Assembly: GCA_017645785.1 (NCBI GenBank)
Contig: JAGCNW010000016.1
Span: 1 to 64,000 of the forward strand
Source: Treponema sp.
GTDB lineage: Bacteria > Spirochaetota > Spirochaetia > Treponematales > Treponemataceae
Length of the DNA: 64,000 nt
Direction: 5' to 3'
Positions within the stretch are counted from its first letter, which is position 1. Each line of letters begins with the position of its first letter. The notes beneath the pieces are model-generated. The model made no database searches. It was given only the letters and a program-made list of their open reading frames with translations, and was not told where the DNA came from. Shown piece after piece: positions 51,201 through 59,588 of this stretch. The position numbers were made by a program, and so were the translations under genes.

Positions 51201-52058
51201 TTAAATTATGTCTGCCTTGTATCCCGTTTCTTTTTCAAAATCCTCGACGGCCGCCTTCTGCAATTTTTTCAAAAGCTCGGGCGCCTTTCCTCCGACTTTC
51301 TTTCCGTCGATTTCATATGACGCCAATCCCAGCGTTCCTGCCGAAGTGATGAAAATTTCGTCCGCGGCGAAAAGTTCGTCCAAAGTAAAAACCCTTTCTT
51401 CGTAAGGAACGCCAAGCTTTTGGCAAAGCGAAATAAAGTGGCGGCGCGTGACGCCTGGAAGAATCAATTCGTCCAAGGGCGGCGTGATGAAAACTCCGTC
51501 CTTGATTATGTTGACGTTTGTGTGCGCGCATTCAGTGACGCGCGATCCGCGATGGAAAATCACTTCCTTGGCGCCAGCCTCAAACGCTTTTTGGCTTCCC
51601 ATAACGCTGGGCAACAAGTTCAATGTTTTTATGTTGCAGTGAAAAAAGCGCGTGTCTTCTTCCGTAATTAACTTGCAGGGATTTCGCAAGTCAGTCAATT
51701 TTGATTCGGTGATGTTAATCAAAAGGTTCGGCTCGACATTCGGAAAAAGGTGGTTTCGCGCTGCCGTTCCTCTTGTGACTTCCCAGTAAACAAAGCAAAC
51801 GCCGTCAGAGTCCATCGCGTCTATGCACTTTTGCAATTCGGCGACAAGCTCTTCTTTTGTCAGCTTGAACGGAATCTTAACGGCCTTGAGGCTGTTGTAA
51901 AAACGCTCGATGTGCCAATCCGTCTCAAAAATTTTTCGATTGGCGCAGTAAGTGGCGTCGTAAACGCCGTCTCCAAAAAACATGGCTCTGTCCAAGAAGG
52001 GAATTGTCATCTCTTCCTGCAAACCCATCTTTCCGTTGTAATACGCAACATTCTTCAT
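51201..52058 (-). CDS. dat: D-amino-acid (D-alanine) aminotransferase
   Basis: 285 aa from the ATG at 52058 (GGAGG upstream; the frame extends further without a ribosome site). Fold-type IV PLP enzyme: MFFGDGVYDATYCANRKIFETDWHIERFYNSL, VYWEVTRGTAARNHLFP (the D-amino-acid transaminase signature), PLP Lys144 in CNIKTLNLLPSV, and later ECAHTNVNIIKDGVF. It should convert D-alanine plus 2-oxoglutarate to pyruvate plus D-glutamate. Placement beside alanine racemase and D-glutamate cyclase supports D-amino-acid catabolism over branched-chain synthesis. Confidence 0.85.
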   Translation of the reverse strand: MKNVAYYNGKMGLQEEMTIPFLDRAMFFGDGVYDATYCANRKIFETDWHIERFYNSLKAVKIPFKLTKEELVAELQKCIDAMDSDGVCFVYWEVTRGTAARNHLFPNVEPNLLINITESKLTDLRNPCKLITEEDTRFFHCNIKTLNLLPSVMGSQKAFEAGAKEVIFHRGSRVTECAHTNVNIIKDGVFITPPLDELILPGVTRRHFISLCQKLGVPYEERVFTLDELFAADEIFITSAGTLGLASYEIDGKKVGGKAPELLKKLQKAAVEDFEKETGYKADII

Positions 52059-52078
52059 TTTTTTTGCCTCCGTTCTAT

Positions 52079-52876
52079 TTAATTTTGCAATTGCGCTTCT
52101 GGAATGTCTGTTATCAACATGTGGCCAGGCGCGTGCGTGATGCAAAAGACGGGTTTTGAATTCATCACCACGCTTTGAGGCGTCACTCCGCAACACCAAA
52201 AAACCGGAACCTCGCCATCTTTAATGCTGCTTGGCTCGCCAAAATCCGGCTTGTTTATGTCCTTTATTCCAATCACGTCGGGCGAGCCAATATGGATTGG
52301 AGCTCCGTGGACTTTTGGCACCTTGGCCGTAACCGTAACAGCTTTTACGATTTGCTCGTGGCGAATGGGCCGCATCGACACGACCATTTTTCCGCTGAAA
52401 ATTCCCGCAGCCTTTGTGTCGATGTTCGTAAGGTACATCGGAACGTTGTGGTTTTCGGAAATGTTTCGCACGTCAATTCCGGCGGCCATAAGCGGCGCCT
52501 CAAACGAAAAGCTGCAGCCTATCACAAAAGTCACAAGGTCGTCGCGCCAATAACGGCTCGCGTCCTCGCATTCGTCAACAAGAATTCCGTTCTTCCAAAT
52601 TCTATATTTGGGAACATCCTTCGCAATGTCGCAGTCGGCGGCGGAACTGTTTAGAAACCTCTTGCCTTCGTCGCCCACTTCCAAGAGCGGGCAAGACTGC
52701 GGATTGCGCTGGCAAAAAAGCAAAAAATCGTAGGCGTATTTTTTCGGCAAAATGCAAAGGTTGGCCTGCGCCCAGCCGTCGCACATGCCGGAAGTTTGCC
52801 CGGTTATTTTTCCTTCGCGTATAAGACGGCGGACTTCCAGCGGGCTTGAGTTTTTGTATGGATTTGCGTTTTTCAT
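52079..52876 (-). CDS. UPF0317/DUF1445 putative hydro-lyase
   Basis: 265 aa. Family motifs: EVRRLIREGKITGQTSGMCDGWAQANLCILP, DLVTFVIGCSFSFEAPLMAAGI, VVSMRPI, GAPIHIGSP, VPVFWCCGVTPQSVV and ITHAPGHMLITDIP. In human DGLUCY this domain is fused to DUF4392. Here the two are separate genes of one cluster, with dat between them. Bacterial UPF0317 proteins often sit next to pxpA/B/C and are linked to 5-oxoproline or D-glutamate metabolism. GGAGG ribosome site. Confidence 0.85.
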   Translation of the reverse strand: MKNANPYKNSSPLEVRRLIREGKITGQTSGMCDGWAQANLCILPKKYAYDFLLFCQRNPQSCPLLEVGDEGKRFLNSSAADCDIAKDVPKYRIWKNGILVDECEDASRYWRDDLVTFVIGCSFSFEAPLMAAGIDVRNISENHNVPMYLTNIDTKAAGIFSGKMVVSMRPIRHEQIVKAVTVTAKVPKVHGAPIHIGSPDVIGIKDINKPDFGEPSSIKDGEVPVFWCCGVTPQSVVMNSKPVFCITHAPGHMLITDIPEAQLQN

Positions 52877-52896
52877 TTTGCCTCCTTGCGCCTTGA

Positions 52897-54570
52897 TTAA
52901 AAATTAGAGCGTCGGTCTATTCTGAATTTTACTTTTGTTCCAGGAAGCGCCTGCGCCAGCTTATGCATCGACGCTTTTTTCACGCAGGCGATTTTGGCGT
53001 AGCCGCCGGTCGTTTGCCTGTCCGCCGCCATCACAACTGGAAGGCCGGCCGAAGTTATTTGCACGGCGCCAAAAGGAATCGCGTCGGAAATTATGTCGGT
53101 CTTTCCGCAATCAAGGCTTGGTCCGTCAAAGCGGATTCCCATCCTGTCGCTTTGAGCGCCAACCGTGTAGACGGCGGCGGAAAACTTTTCCAAGCCATCC
53201 GCGCCAAAAAAATCCGACTGCGACGACTTTACGCATTCCAACACCAGCGAATCTTCGCTGGCGCGGCTCATTCCAAAAGCGCCGTTTCCACTGAGCGCGC
53301 TGACCGAGCTGCGAAGCGTTGCGGCATTCCTGTATCCCAAGGCAAGCGCGTCGCCCGCAGCAAGCGGCCTTCCTCCGTAGCCGCCAATTTTGCTCTTTAC
53401 GTTTGTGGAGGCGCTTCCAAAAACTTTATGCGCTAGAACGCCGCCGTCAAAAGCGATGTAGGAGCGAAGGCCTTTTGAGGCGCGGCCGCATTCAAGGACG
53501 GAGCCTGCCTTTGCGAAAATTCTTTTATTCATCTCAACATGAACGCCGTCCAAAGCCGCTCCCTCAAAGACCGCGCCGCAAATCGCAAAAGCGCAATCGC
53601 TCGTAAAACGAATTTTTGGGCCAAGCAATGTCGTTTCAAGGCAGGCAGCGTTCTCTTCGTTCCCGCAAAGCGCGTTGGCCAAATCAAAGCTCGCTTTGTC
53701 CATTACGCCGCTTTGCGAGATTCCGTATTTTTGGAATCCAATAATGCCGCCGTCTTGAATCGTAGTCATCAAGCCCGCTTCAAGAATTTCTATTCCGCCG
53801 CCGCATTCGTATTTTTCTTTCAACGCGCTTTTGGCGGCGCCTCCTCCCAAGCCCATTTCTCCAAGCCATTTCTTTTCGTCAAAACGCTCAAAGTCGCTTT
53901 TGCTGATGGGTTCAAAGCGGATTTTGTCTCCAGCCTTGTACAAAAAAATCGGATCGCGCTCAAGGTCAAAGACTTTGAGCGGCGTTCTTCCAATGATGTT
54001 CCAGCCGCCGGGCGATTCAGACGGATAAAGGCCGGTTTGCTTTCCTCCAATGGCCACGCTGCCAGCCGGAATTTTCGTCCGAGGCGTTTCGAGCCTTGGC
54101 GTTTCAAGCCTCTCGTCCATTCCGCCTAAATACGGAAAGCCCGGCAAAAATCCCATCATGTAAATTAAGTAGTCGATGGAAGAGTGAATCCTAACCGCTT
54201 CCTCTTCCGAAAGCCTTGCGTTGGCGCAAACGCGCTCAAGGTCAGGCGCGAATTCCTTGCCTTCGTAGCAAACGGGAATCGTTATTGTCTTTCCGCAAGC
54301 AACGCCGCCCGCTTCAGCGCCGCAAGTTGTTTCAAGCGCTTCAAGCGCGATTTTTTTTAGCAAAGCCGGTTTGCATTTTTTTTCGTCAAAATAAACGCTT
54401 GCGGCGCAATATGTTGGAACAATTTCAATGACTTCCGGCATGTCTTTTGTCAAAGAGGCGAACTCTTTGACAAAGGCGGAAATTTGTCCGTTCACTTCCG
54501 GGCAAATTTTTTGCTCAAACTGAATCTGCAGAGAATCTTCGCTTGCAAGGACAATCTTCGCCGCATCCAT
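52897..54570 (-). CDS. Fused 5-oxoprolinase subunits PxpB-PxpC (KipI-KipA)
   Basis: 557 aa. Residues 1-~235 are PxpB/KipI-like: TIPVCYEGKEFAPDLERVC, MMGFLPGFPYLGGM, KIPAGSVAIGGKQTGLYPSESPGGWNIIGRTP. From ~255 is PxpC/KipA: ILEAGLMTTIQDGGIIGFQKYGISQSGVMD, then GGRPLAAGDALALGY and TTGGYAKIACV. Most bacteria encode these separately. A small duplication LETPRLETPR lies before the KIPAGS motif. With PxpA it should cleave 5-oxoproline to glutamate. The start overlaps the livF stop by one base. Confidence 0.9.
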   Translation of the reverse strand: MDAAKIVLASEDSLQIQFEQKICPEVNGQISAFVKEFASLTKDMPEVIEIVPTYCAASVYFDEKKCKPALLKKIALEALETTCGAEAGGVACGKTITIPVCYEGKEFAPDLERVCANARLSEEEAVRIHSSIDYLIYMMGFLPGFPYLGGMDERLETPRLETPRTKIPAGSVAIGGKQTGLYPSESPGGWNIIGRTPLKVFDLERDPIFLYKAGDKIRFEPISKSDFERFDEKKWLGEMGLGGGAAKSALKEKYECGGGIEILEAGLMTTIQDGGIIGFQKYGISQSGVMDKASFDLANALCGNEENAACLETTLLGPKIRFTSDCAFAICGAVFEGAALDGVHVEMNKRIFAKAGSVLECGRASKGLRSYIAFDGGVLAHKVFGSASTNVKSKIGGYGGRPLAAGDALALGYRNAATLRSSVSALSGNGAFGMSRASEDSLVLECVKSSQSDFFGADGLEKFSAAVYTVGAQSDRMGIRFDGPSLDCGKTDIISDAIPFGAVQITSAGLPVVMAADRQTTGGYAKIACVKKASMHKLAQALPGTKVKFRIDRRSNF

Positions 54571-55313
54571 TAATTCCCGCCAAGATAAGCCTTTTGCACT
54601 TCCGGGTTTGCCGCCAACTCTTCGCTTTTTCCGCTCGCGATTATTTCGCCGGTTTGCAAAACATATCCGCGGTCGGCGAAGTCAAGCGCGACCTTGGCGT
54701 TTTGTTCGACCAAAAGAAGCGTCATCTTTTTTTGAATGTTCAAACGCTTAAGGGCGCGGAACATCTCGAACATCAATTTTGGCGCGAGTCCCATGCTGGG
54801 TTCGTCCAACATGATGAAGTCGCAGTCAGTCATAAGCGCCCGGCCCACCGCAAGCATTTGCTGCTCGCCGCCCGACAAGAGTTCGCTTCGCTGCTTGCGG
54901 CGCTCGTAAAGGCGCGGGAACAAATCATAAAGCAGTTCGTACAATTCCATCGTGCGCATTTCATGATGGTCTTCGTTCTTGCGGCCGTAGCAAGCCATTT
55001 GTAGGTTTTCTTCCACCGTGAGGTTTCCAAAAATATGGCGGCCTTCAGGCACAAGGCACATCATCTTTCTCTTAATCAAGTCTTGCGGCTCGGTTTTGAG
55101 AATGCTGCGGCCGTCATAAAGAATGTCTCCTTCAAGAACGGTCGGAGCCTCAGGCTTTGGCAAACGCGACAGCGTCAGCAAAGTCGAAGTCTTTCCCGCG
55201 CCGTTAGCGCCGATCAGCGTGACAATCTCTCCTTTGTCAACGTTAAAGCTTATGCCGTGCAAGGCCTCTATGTTTCCGTAACCAACCTTTAAATTCTTAA
55301 CTTCAAGCAACAT
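54570..55313 (-). CDS. livF: Branched-chain/amide-type amino-acid ABC transporter ATPase LivF
   Basis: 247 aa from the ATG at 55313 (GGAGG upstream). Walker A TLIGANGAGKTS, signature LLSGGEQQMLAVGRALM, Walker B DFIMLDEPSMGLAP, with the LivF-style ending PEVQKAYLGG. Energises the Liv-type importer with LivG. Last transport gene before the catabolic enzymes, so uptake and breakdown are co-expressed. Confidence 0.92.
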   Translation of the reverse strand: MLLEVKNLKVGYGNIEALHGISFNVDKGEIVTLIGANGAGKTSTLLTLSRLPKPEAPTVLEGDILYDGRSILKTEPQDLIKRKMMCLVPEGRHIFGNLTVEENLQMACYGRKNEDHHEMRTMELYELLYDLFPRLYERRKQRSELLSGGEQQMLAVGRALMTDCDFIMLDEPSMGLAPKLMFEMFRALKRLNIQKKMTLLLVEQNAKVALDFADRGYVLQTGEIIASGKSEELAANPEVQKAYLGGN

Positions 55314-55315
55314 AA

Positions 55316-56140
55316 TCAAACCTCCTTTGCCCTCTTTGAAGGCAATCCTGAATACGCGTCCTTAATGCTGATGTCCGCGTTTCCAAGATAAGCCTCGATG
55401 ACGGCCGGATTTTTTTGAATCTGCTCGGGCGTTCCTTCCGCAAGCTCCTTTCCAAAATTGATTACCTTTACGTTGTCCGCCAGCGTGTTAACGACTTGCA
55501 TCTGGTGCTCGATCATCCAAATCGTTATGCCAAAGGTGTCGTGAATCCATTTAATGTAAGAAATCAATCCGTCAAGGTCGGAAGTGGAAAGTCCTGCGGC
55601 CGGTTCGTCCAACATCAAAAGCTTTGGATTCAAGCTGAGCGCGCGGGCGATTTCAACGCGGCGCTGAATTCCGTACGGAAGGTTCTTTGGAAAGTCCAAA
55701 GCCTTGTCCGCAAGGCTGAACTTTTCCAAAAGCTCCCACGCAACTTTATGAATTCGCGCCTCGCGCTCCTTGTATTTTTTTGTCCTAAGAAAAACGTCCT
55801 TCAAGCCAAAGCCAAGCCGCGAATGTTGCGCGATGCAAATGTTGTCAAGAACTGTCATGTCGCTCCACAGGCGAATGTTTTGGAACGTTCGTCCAATCTG
55901 CAAGTCGGCGATGACATGCGGCCTCATGCCGTTTATTCTAGTTCCGTCAAAAACAATGTCGCCTTCGGACGGAACGTAAAAGCCGCTCACCAAGTTGAAC
56001 ACGGTTGTCTTACCCGCGCCGTTTGGTCCGATCAATGCGTTTATCGACCCCTTCTTGATGTCAACGTTGATGTCCGTCAAAGCCTGCAAGCCGCCAAAGC
56101 GATGCGTAAGATGATCTATCTTCAATAATGTTTCGCTCAT
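55316..56140 (-). CDS. livG: Branched-chain/amide-type amino-acid ABC transporter ATPase LivG
   Basis: 274 aa from the ATG at 56140 (GGAGG upstream), overlapping the livM stop as ATGA. Walker A LIGPNGAGKTT, LivG-type GRTFQNIRLWSDMTVLDNI, LPYGIQRRVEIARALS in the signature position, Walker B LLMLDEPAAGLS and EHQMQVVNTLAD. Partner of LivF. Confidence 0.92.
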   Translation of the reverse strand: MSETLLKIDHLTHRFGGLQALTDINVDIKKGSINALIGPNGAGKTTVFNLVSGFYVPSEGDIVFDGTRINGMRPHVIADLQIGRTFQNIRLWSDMTVLDNICIAQHSRLGFGLKDVFLRTKKYKEREARIHKVAWELLEKFSLADKALDFPKNLPYGIQRRVEIARALSLNPKLLMLDEPAAGLSTSDLDGLISYIKWIHDTFGITIWMIEHQMQVVNTLADNVKVINFGKELAEGTPEQIQKNPAVIEAYLGNADISIKDAYSGLPSKRAKEV

Positions 56141-57204
56141 GCCACGCCTCCTTCGCAAGCCGCGTTAGCTTCCCTAACTAGGTTCTTGTCCACAGGGAAG
56201 AGCTTCTTGAGCCGCGGGAAAACCTGCGTCAATTCCTTTGAGCCCATGATTCCTTCGGGATGGAATTCCATAATCAAAATCAAGATTAACGGAATGATTA
56301 CCCACTTTAAGATTTGGGCAGGACGCAAAAGTTCCAGCAAAATCGTAAACACAACCGCCGAAAGAACCGATCCGCTCAGCGAGCCCATGCCGCCAAGGTA
56401 AACCATTACCAAAGACTCGGTTGACTTCATGATTCCAAAGCTTGCCGGATTGATAAAGCCAAGCAAGTGCGCGAACAAGCCGCCTGCGATTCCGGCCAAG
56501 AAGGAGCTGAAGGTAAATGCGATGAGCTTCATGCTGTTTGTGTTGACCGACATTATTTCCGCCGAAATCTCGTCGTACTTAACCGCGCTGATTCCCTTTC
56601 CCAAAGTTGAATTCATAAGAAAGTGAATTGAAACAATCGCAAAGACCGCAAAGACAAGCGCCCAAATCAAAATCCACGGAACGTCAAAAACGTCGCCCAT
56701 GCTGTTCATTACGCTCTTCATTCCCATAAGGCCGCGGCTTCCGCCAACCAAAGGAATGTTGTTTATCGCCGTCGTGACGATAAAGTTTGCGGCCACCGTG
56801 ATAATCGCAAGATAGTCGTCGCGCGTCTTGAACGAAGGAATGGCGACGATTAGGCTTACCAACATCGCGCCTAGGCCTCCAAGCAAAATGCAAATCGGAA
56901 AGCCGATTACGGCAAGGTTTTCTGGCAAAAGCGCGCTGCCGGTGATTGAGTTTCCGTCCTTGAACAAAATCAGCGACGCGACGGCTGAGACATAAGCGCC
57001 GGTGGCCATAAAGCCGCCGTGGCCGCAACTGAATTCTCCCATGTAGCCGTTTACGATGTTCAAGCTCGCCGACATTATCGCGTTAATGCAAATCGTCACG
57101 ATGATTGTCTGAAAGTAGTTGTTTATTATTTCAAACTTGGCGAGAACCGTAATGATTAAAATCATCGCGATTGTCGTCAAAGGCATTATCAGCTTTCTAT
57201 TCAT
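56137..57204 (-). CDS. livM: Branched-chain/amide-type amino-acid ABC transporter permease LivM
   Basis: 355 aa, about ten membrane helices. Family features: INAIMSASLNIVNGYMGEFSCGHGGFMATGAYVSA, IPSFKTRDDYLAIITVAANFI and AHLLGFINPASFGIMKSTESLVMVYLGGMGSLSG. Forms the membrane channel with LivH. AAGGAG precedes the ATG. Confidence 0.92.
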   Translation of the reverse strand: MNRKLIMPLTTIAMILIITVLAKFEIINNYFQTIIVTICINAIMSASLNIVNGYMGEFSCGHGGFMATGAYVSAVASLILFKDGNSITGSALLPENLAVIGFPICILLGGLGAMLVSLIVAIPSFKTRDDYLAIITVAANFIVTTAINNIPLVGGSRGLMGMKSVMNSMGDVFDVPWILIWALVFAVFAIVSIHFLMNSTLGKGISAVKYDEISAEIMSVNTNSMKLIAFTFSSFLAGIAGGLFAHLLGFINPASFGIMKSTESLVMVYLGGMGSLSGSVLSAVVFTILLELLRPAQILKWVIIPLILILIMEFHPEGIMGSKELTQVFPRLKKLFPVDKNLVREANAACEGGVA

Positions 57205-57213
57205 AAGCGCTCC

Positions 57214-58125
57214 TTAAATCTTTGTGCTCTTGGCCAAGCCAAAAAATCCTGTCGGCTTGATTGTTAGAATAACCAAAAGGATTACAAACGAAACCAAATC
57301 CTTGTAGCTTGACGGCAAGAACGCCGTAACAAAAATCTCGATAAATCCAAGCAAGAATCCGCCGATAAAGGCTCCCTTGATGTCGCCGATTCCTCCGACA
57401 ACCGCGGCGATAAAGGCTTTCCATCCGATAATCATTCCCATGTAAGGATCCATTACAGGATATGACATTCCAAAAAGAATTCCGGCTACAGCCGCCAGCG
57501 CGGAGCCAAGCGCAAAAGTAAAAGTGATTACTGTATTTACAGGGATTCCCATAAGAGGAATCGCGAACTTGTCATAGGAAATCGCGCGCATGCTCATTCC
57601 CAAAGTGGTCTTTTGAACGATGAACTGCAAAATCGCGAAAATCAAAACGGCGCTGACAATTACCAAAACCTTTAGGCTTGTGATTGTGACAGGACCAATG
57701 TTCCAAACATATTTTGGAAGGATGTCCGGAAAGCTTCTTGCCGAAGCGCCAAGAATGGCAAGGTTTCCGTTTTCAAGAATAAAGCCGATCATCAAAGCGG
57801 TGATGACAACGTAAAGTCTGTTGGCGCCCTTTGCTCTAAGCGGCTTGTAGGCGACCTTTTCTATTCCTACGCCCAAAAGAGCTGTCAGCGCCATCGTGCT
57901 AATAAGCGTGATTACAAACAAAGGGATTCCAACCAATCCAGAAATTTTTGCCGTGATAAAAGCGACAATAAAAAAAGCGATGTAGGTTGACGTCATGAAG
58001 ATGTCTCCATGAGCGAAGTTTATGAGCCTCAAAACGCCGTAAACAAGGCAGTATCCGAGAGCGATCATTGAATAAAAACTGCCCCATTGAAGGGCATTGA
58101 AAATATTTTGTATAAAAAAGGTCAT
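57214..58125 (-). CDS. livH: Branched-chain/amide-type amino-acid ABC transporter permease LivH
   Basis: 303 aa from the ATG at 58125 (GGAGG upstream). Family features: ALQWGSFYSMIALGYCLVYGVLRLINFAHGDIFM, GIEKVAYKPLRAKGANRLYVVITALMIG and FIAAVVGGIGDIKGAFIGGFLLG. About eight membrane helices. First permease gene after the binding protein. Confidence 0.92.
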   Translation of the reverse strand: MTFFIQNIFNALQWGSFYSMIALGYCLVYGVLRLINFAHGDIFMTSTYIAFFIVAFITAKISGLVGIPLFVITLISTMALTALLGVGIEKVAYKPLRAKGANRLYVVITALMIGFILENGNLAILGASARSFPDILPKYVWNIGPVTITSLKVLVIVSAVLIFAILQFIVQKTTLGMSMRAISYDKFAIPLMGIPVNTVITFTFALGSALAAVAGILFGMSYPVMDPYMGMIIGWKAFIAAVVGGIGDIKGAFIGGFLLGFIEIFVTAFLPSSYKDLVSFVILLVILTIKPTGFFGLAKSTKI

Positions 58126-58206
58126 AGACGCCTCCATCGTGAAAACTGGGGGCCAACCAAATCTCATTCAAAATCTTTTGGCCGGCCCCCGACAACTTAA
58201 GAAAAG

Positions 58207-59373
58207 TTACGGTTGCAAACTCTTTACGAATTCAAACTCGCCGTCCTTTGTTACCTTGACTACAACCGCGTCCTTGATCGGGTCGCCGTCAGGAGTGAAC
58301 TTCATGTTTCCGGTTACGCCGGCAAAGCTCTTGATTTTTCCCATCGCGTCCTTGATGGCCACGCGGTCCTTTTTCAAGTTACCCGTAAGCCCCGCGTCTT
58401 GAATTGCCTGGAGGACAATATAAGTCGCGTCATATGTAAGGGCCGCAACGTCGTCAGGAACGTATCCGTAAGCCTTTTGATACTTTGTGATGAACTCTTT
58501 TGTCTTTCCTGTCGCTCCCTTGGCGGCGTAGTGGGTCGTAAAGTAAGCGCCGACAACCGCTCCCTTAGAAAGCGGGAACAAGTCCGCGGAACCCCACGAG
58601 TCGGAGCCCATGACCGGCTTTGACCAGCCCAAGTCCTTGGCTTGCGAAGTGATCAATCCTACAAAGTTGTAGTAGTCGGGAAGATAAAGGAAGTCCGCCT
58701 TTGAGTTGACAACCTTTGTAAGCTGGACGCTAAAGTCTTGGTCCTTCTGTCCAAAGGATTCAAACACAACGACCTTACCGTACTTTGACTCCCACTCCTT
58801 TTTGAAAAGCTCGGCCAAAGTCTTTGAGTAGTCGTCCTCAAGGTTGTAGACGATGGCTACGTTCTTTCCCTTGAATGTTTCGCTCGCGAACTTGGCGGCT
58901 ACAGGAGCCTGGAAGGGATCAAGGAAGCAGGCGCGGAAACAGAAGGGGCGGCCGGCCGTCGCCTTTGGGTTTGTGGCCCATGGCGTGATCATTGGAACCC
59001 TCATGTCGTTGTAGATTTCGCCGGCGGGAATCGCGCGGCCTGAACCTTCGGGACCAATCGAAGCCAAAACTTTGTCAATGTCAATCAACTTGTTGGCGGC
59101 GTTGATGGCGGAATCCGACTTGAGTTCGTTGTCAACATAAACAAATTCAAGAAGGTACTTTTCGCCCTTAACGTCCAGGCCGCCGGCGGCGTTGATTTCT
59201 TTTTTAATGATTTCGCCCGCGAATTTGGCGCTCTCGCCCACCTTGGGAGAATCGCCAGTGAGAGGAATGTTAAATCCAAGCTTGATTGTTTTCTGCTTAG
59301 GGGCAGAAAAAGAACTCGTCATCGCAAAAAGAGCGACAACTCCAAGAACAATTGCCGTCTGAAGTCTCTTCAT
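58207..59373 (-). CDS. livK: Liv-type substrate-binding protein
   Basis: 388 aa from the ATG at 59373 (AAGGAG upstream); the longer frame runs into the leader. Signal peptide MKRLQTAIVLGVVALFAMTS followed by SFSAPKQ, so it is periplasmic rather than a lipoprotein. Mature part: KLGFNIPLTGDSPKVGESAKFAGEIIKKEINAAGG, SIGPEGSGRAIPAGEI, VPMITPWATNP. The ligand could be a branched-chain, polar or other amino compound; the enzymes downstream point to a compound feeding alanine/glutamate metabolism. Confidence 0.9.
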   Translation of the reverse strand: MKRLQTAIVLGVVALFAMTSSFSAPKQKTIKLGFNIPLTGDSPKVGESAKFAGEIIKKEINAAGGLDVKGEKYLLEFVYVDNELKSDSAINAANKLIDIDKVLASIGPEGSGRAIPAGEIYNDMRVPMITPWATNPKATAGRPFCFRACFLDPFQAPVAAKFASETFKGKNVAIVYNLEDDYSKTLAELFKKEWESKYGKVVVFESFGQKDQDFSVQLTKVVNSKADFLYLPDYYNFVGLITSQAKDLGWSKPVMGSDSWGSADLFPLSKGAVVGAYFTTHYAAKGATGKTKEFITKYQKAYGYVPDDVAALTYDATYIVLQAIQDAGLTGNLKKDRVAIKDAMGKIKSFAGVTGNMKFTPDGDPIKDAVVVKVTKDGEFEFVKSLQP

Positions 59374-59391
59374 ATTCAGCTCCTTGTTTTT

Positions 59392-59571
59392 CGCAAAGAA
59401 CTTTTCTGAAAAGACAGCAAAGCTCTTTGCGCGAAAGATTAAGATGCCATACGGCATCTTTTCATGCACAGCGTCTTTGCTGACGTTCTGATGATGCAAA
59501 CCTAACAAAAATCGGCTTTTATTGCATTGTACAAAGCGCACAAATTATTCTTTTTTTTATTGTACGCTTTG
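59392..59571 (-). promoter_or_regulatory. Leader and operator region of the liv/D-amino-acid genes
   Basis: From upstream on the minus strand: inverted repeat TTGTACGCTTTG / CAAAGCGCACAA (59571-59560 and 59543-59532, one mismatch); -10-like TACAAT (59531-59526); then two leader hairpins, AAGATGCC-loop-GGCATCTT (59441-59460) and CGCAAAGA...TCTTTGCG (59392-59431). The box at 59527-59543 resembles one at 62147-62162 next to the PucR-type gene. Confidence 0.55.
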
Positions 59572-59588
59572 ACCATACAGTTTTTTGC

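Noticed and set aside
51201-52199. Branched-chain aminotransferase (IlvE) for the fold-IV enzyme
   Set aside because: The EVTRGTAARNHLFP stretch and the D-amino-acid neighbours fit D-alanine aminotransferase better.
59392-59571. Known riboswitch before livK
   Set aside because: The hairpins do not match any riboswitch pattern I can recognise; lysine, glycine and T-box elements were considered.
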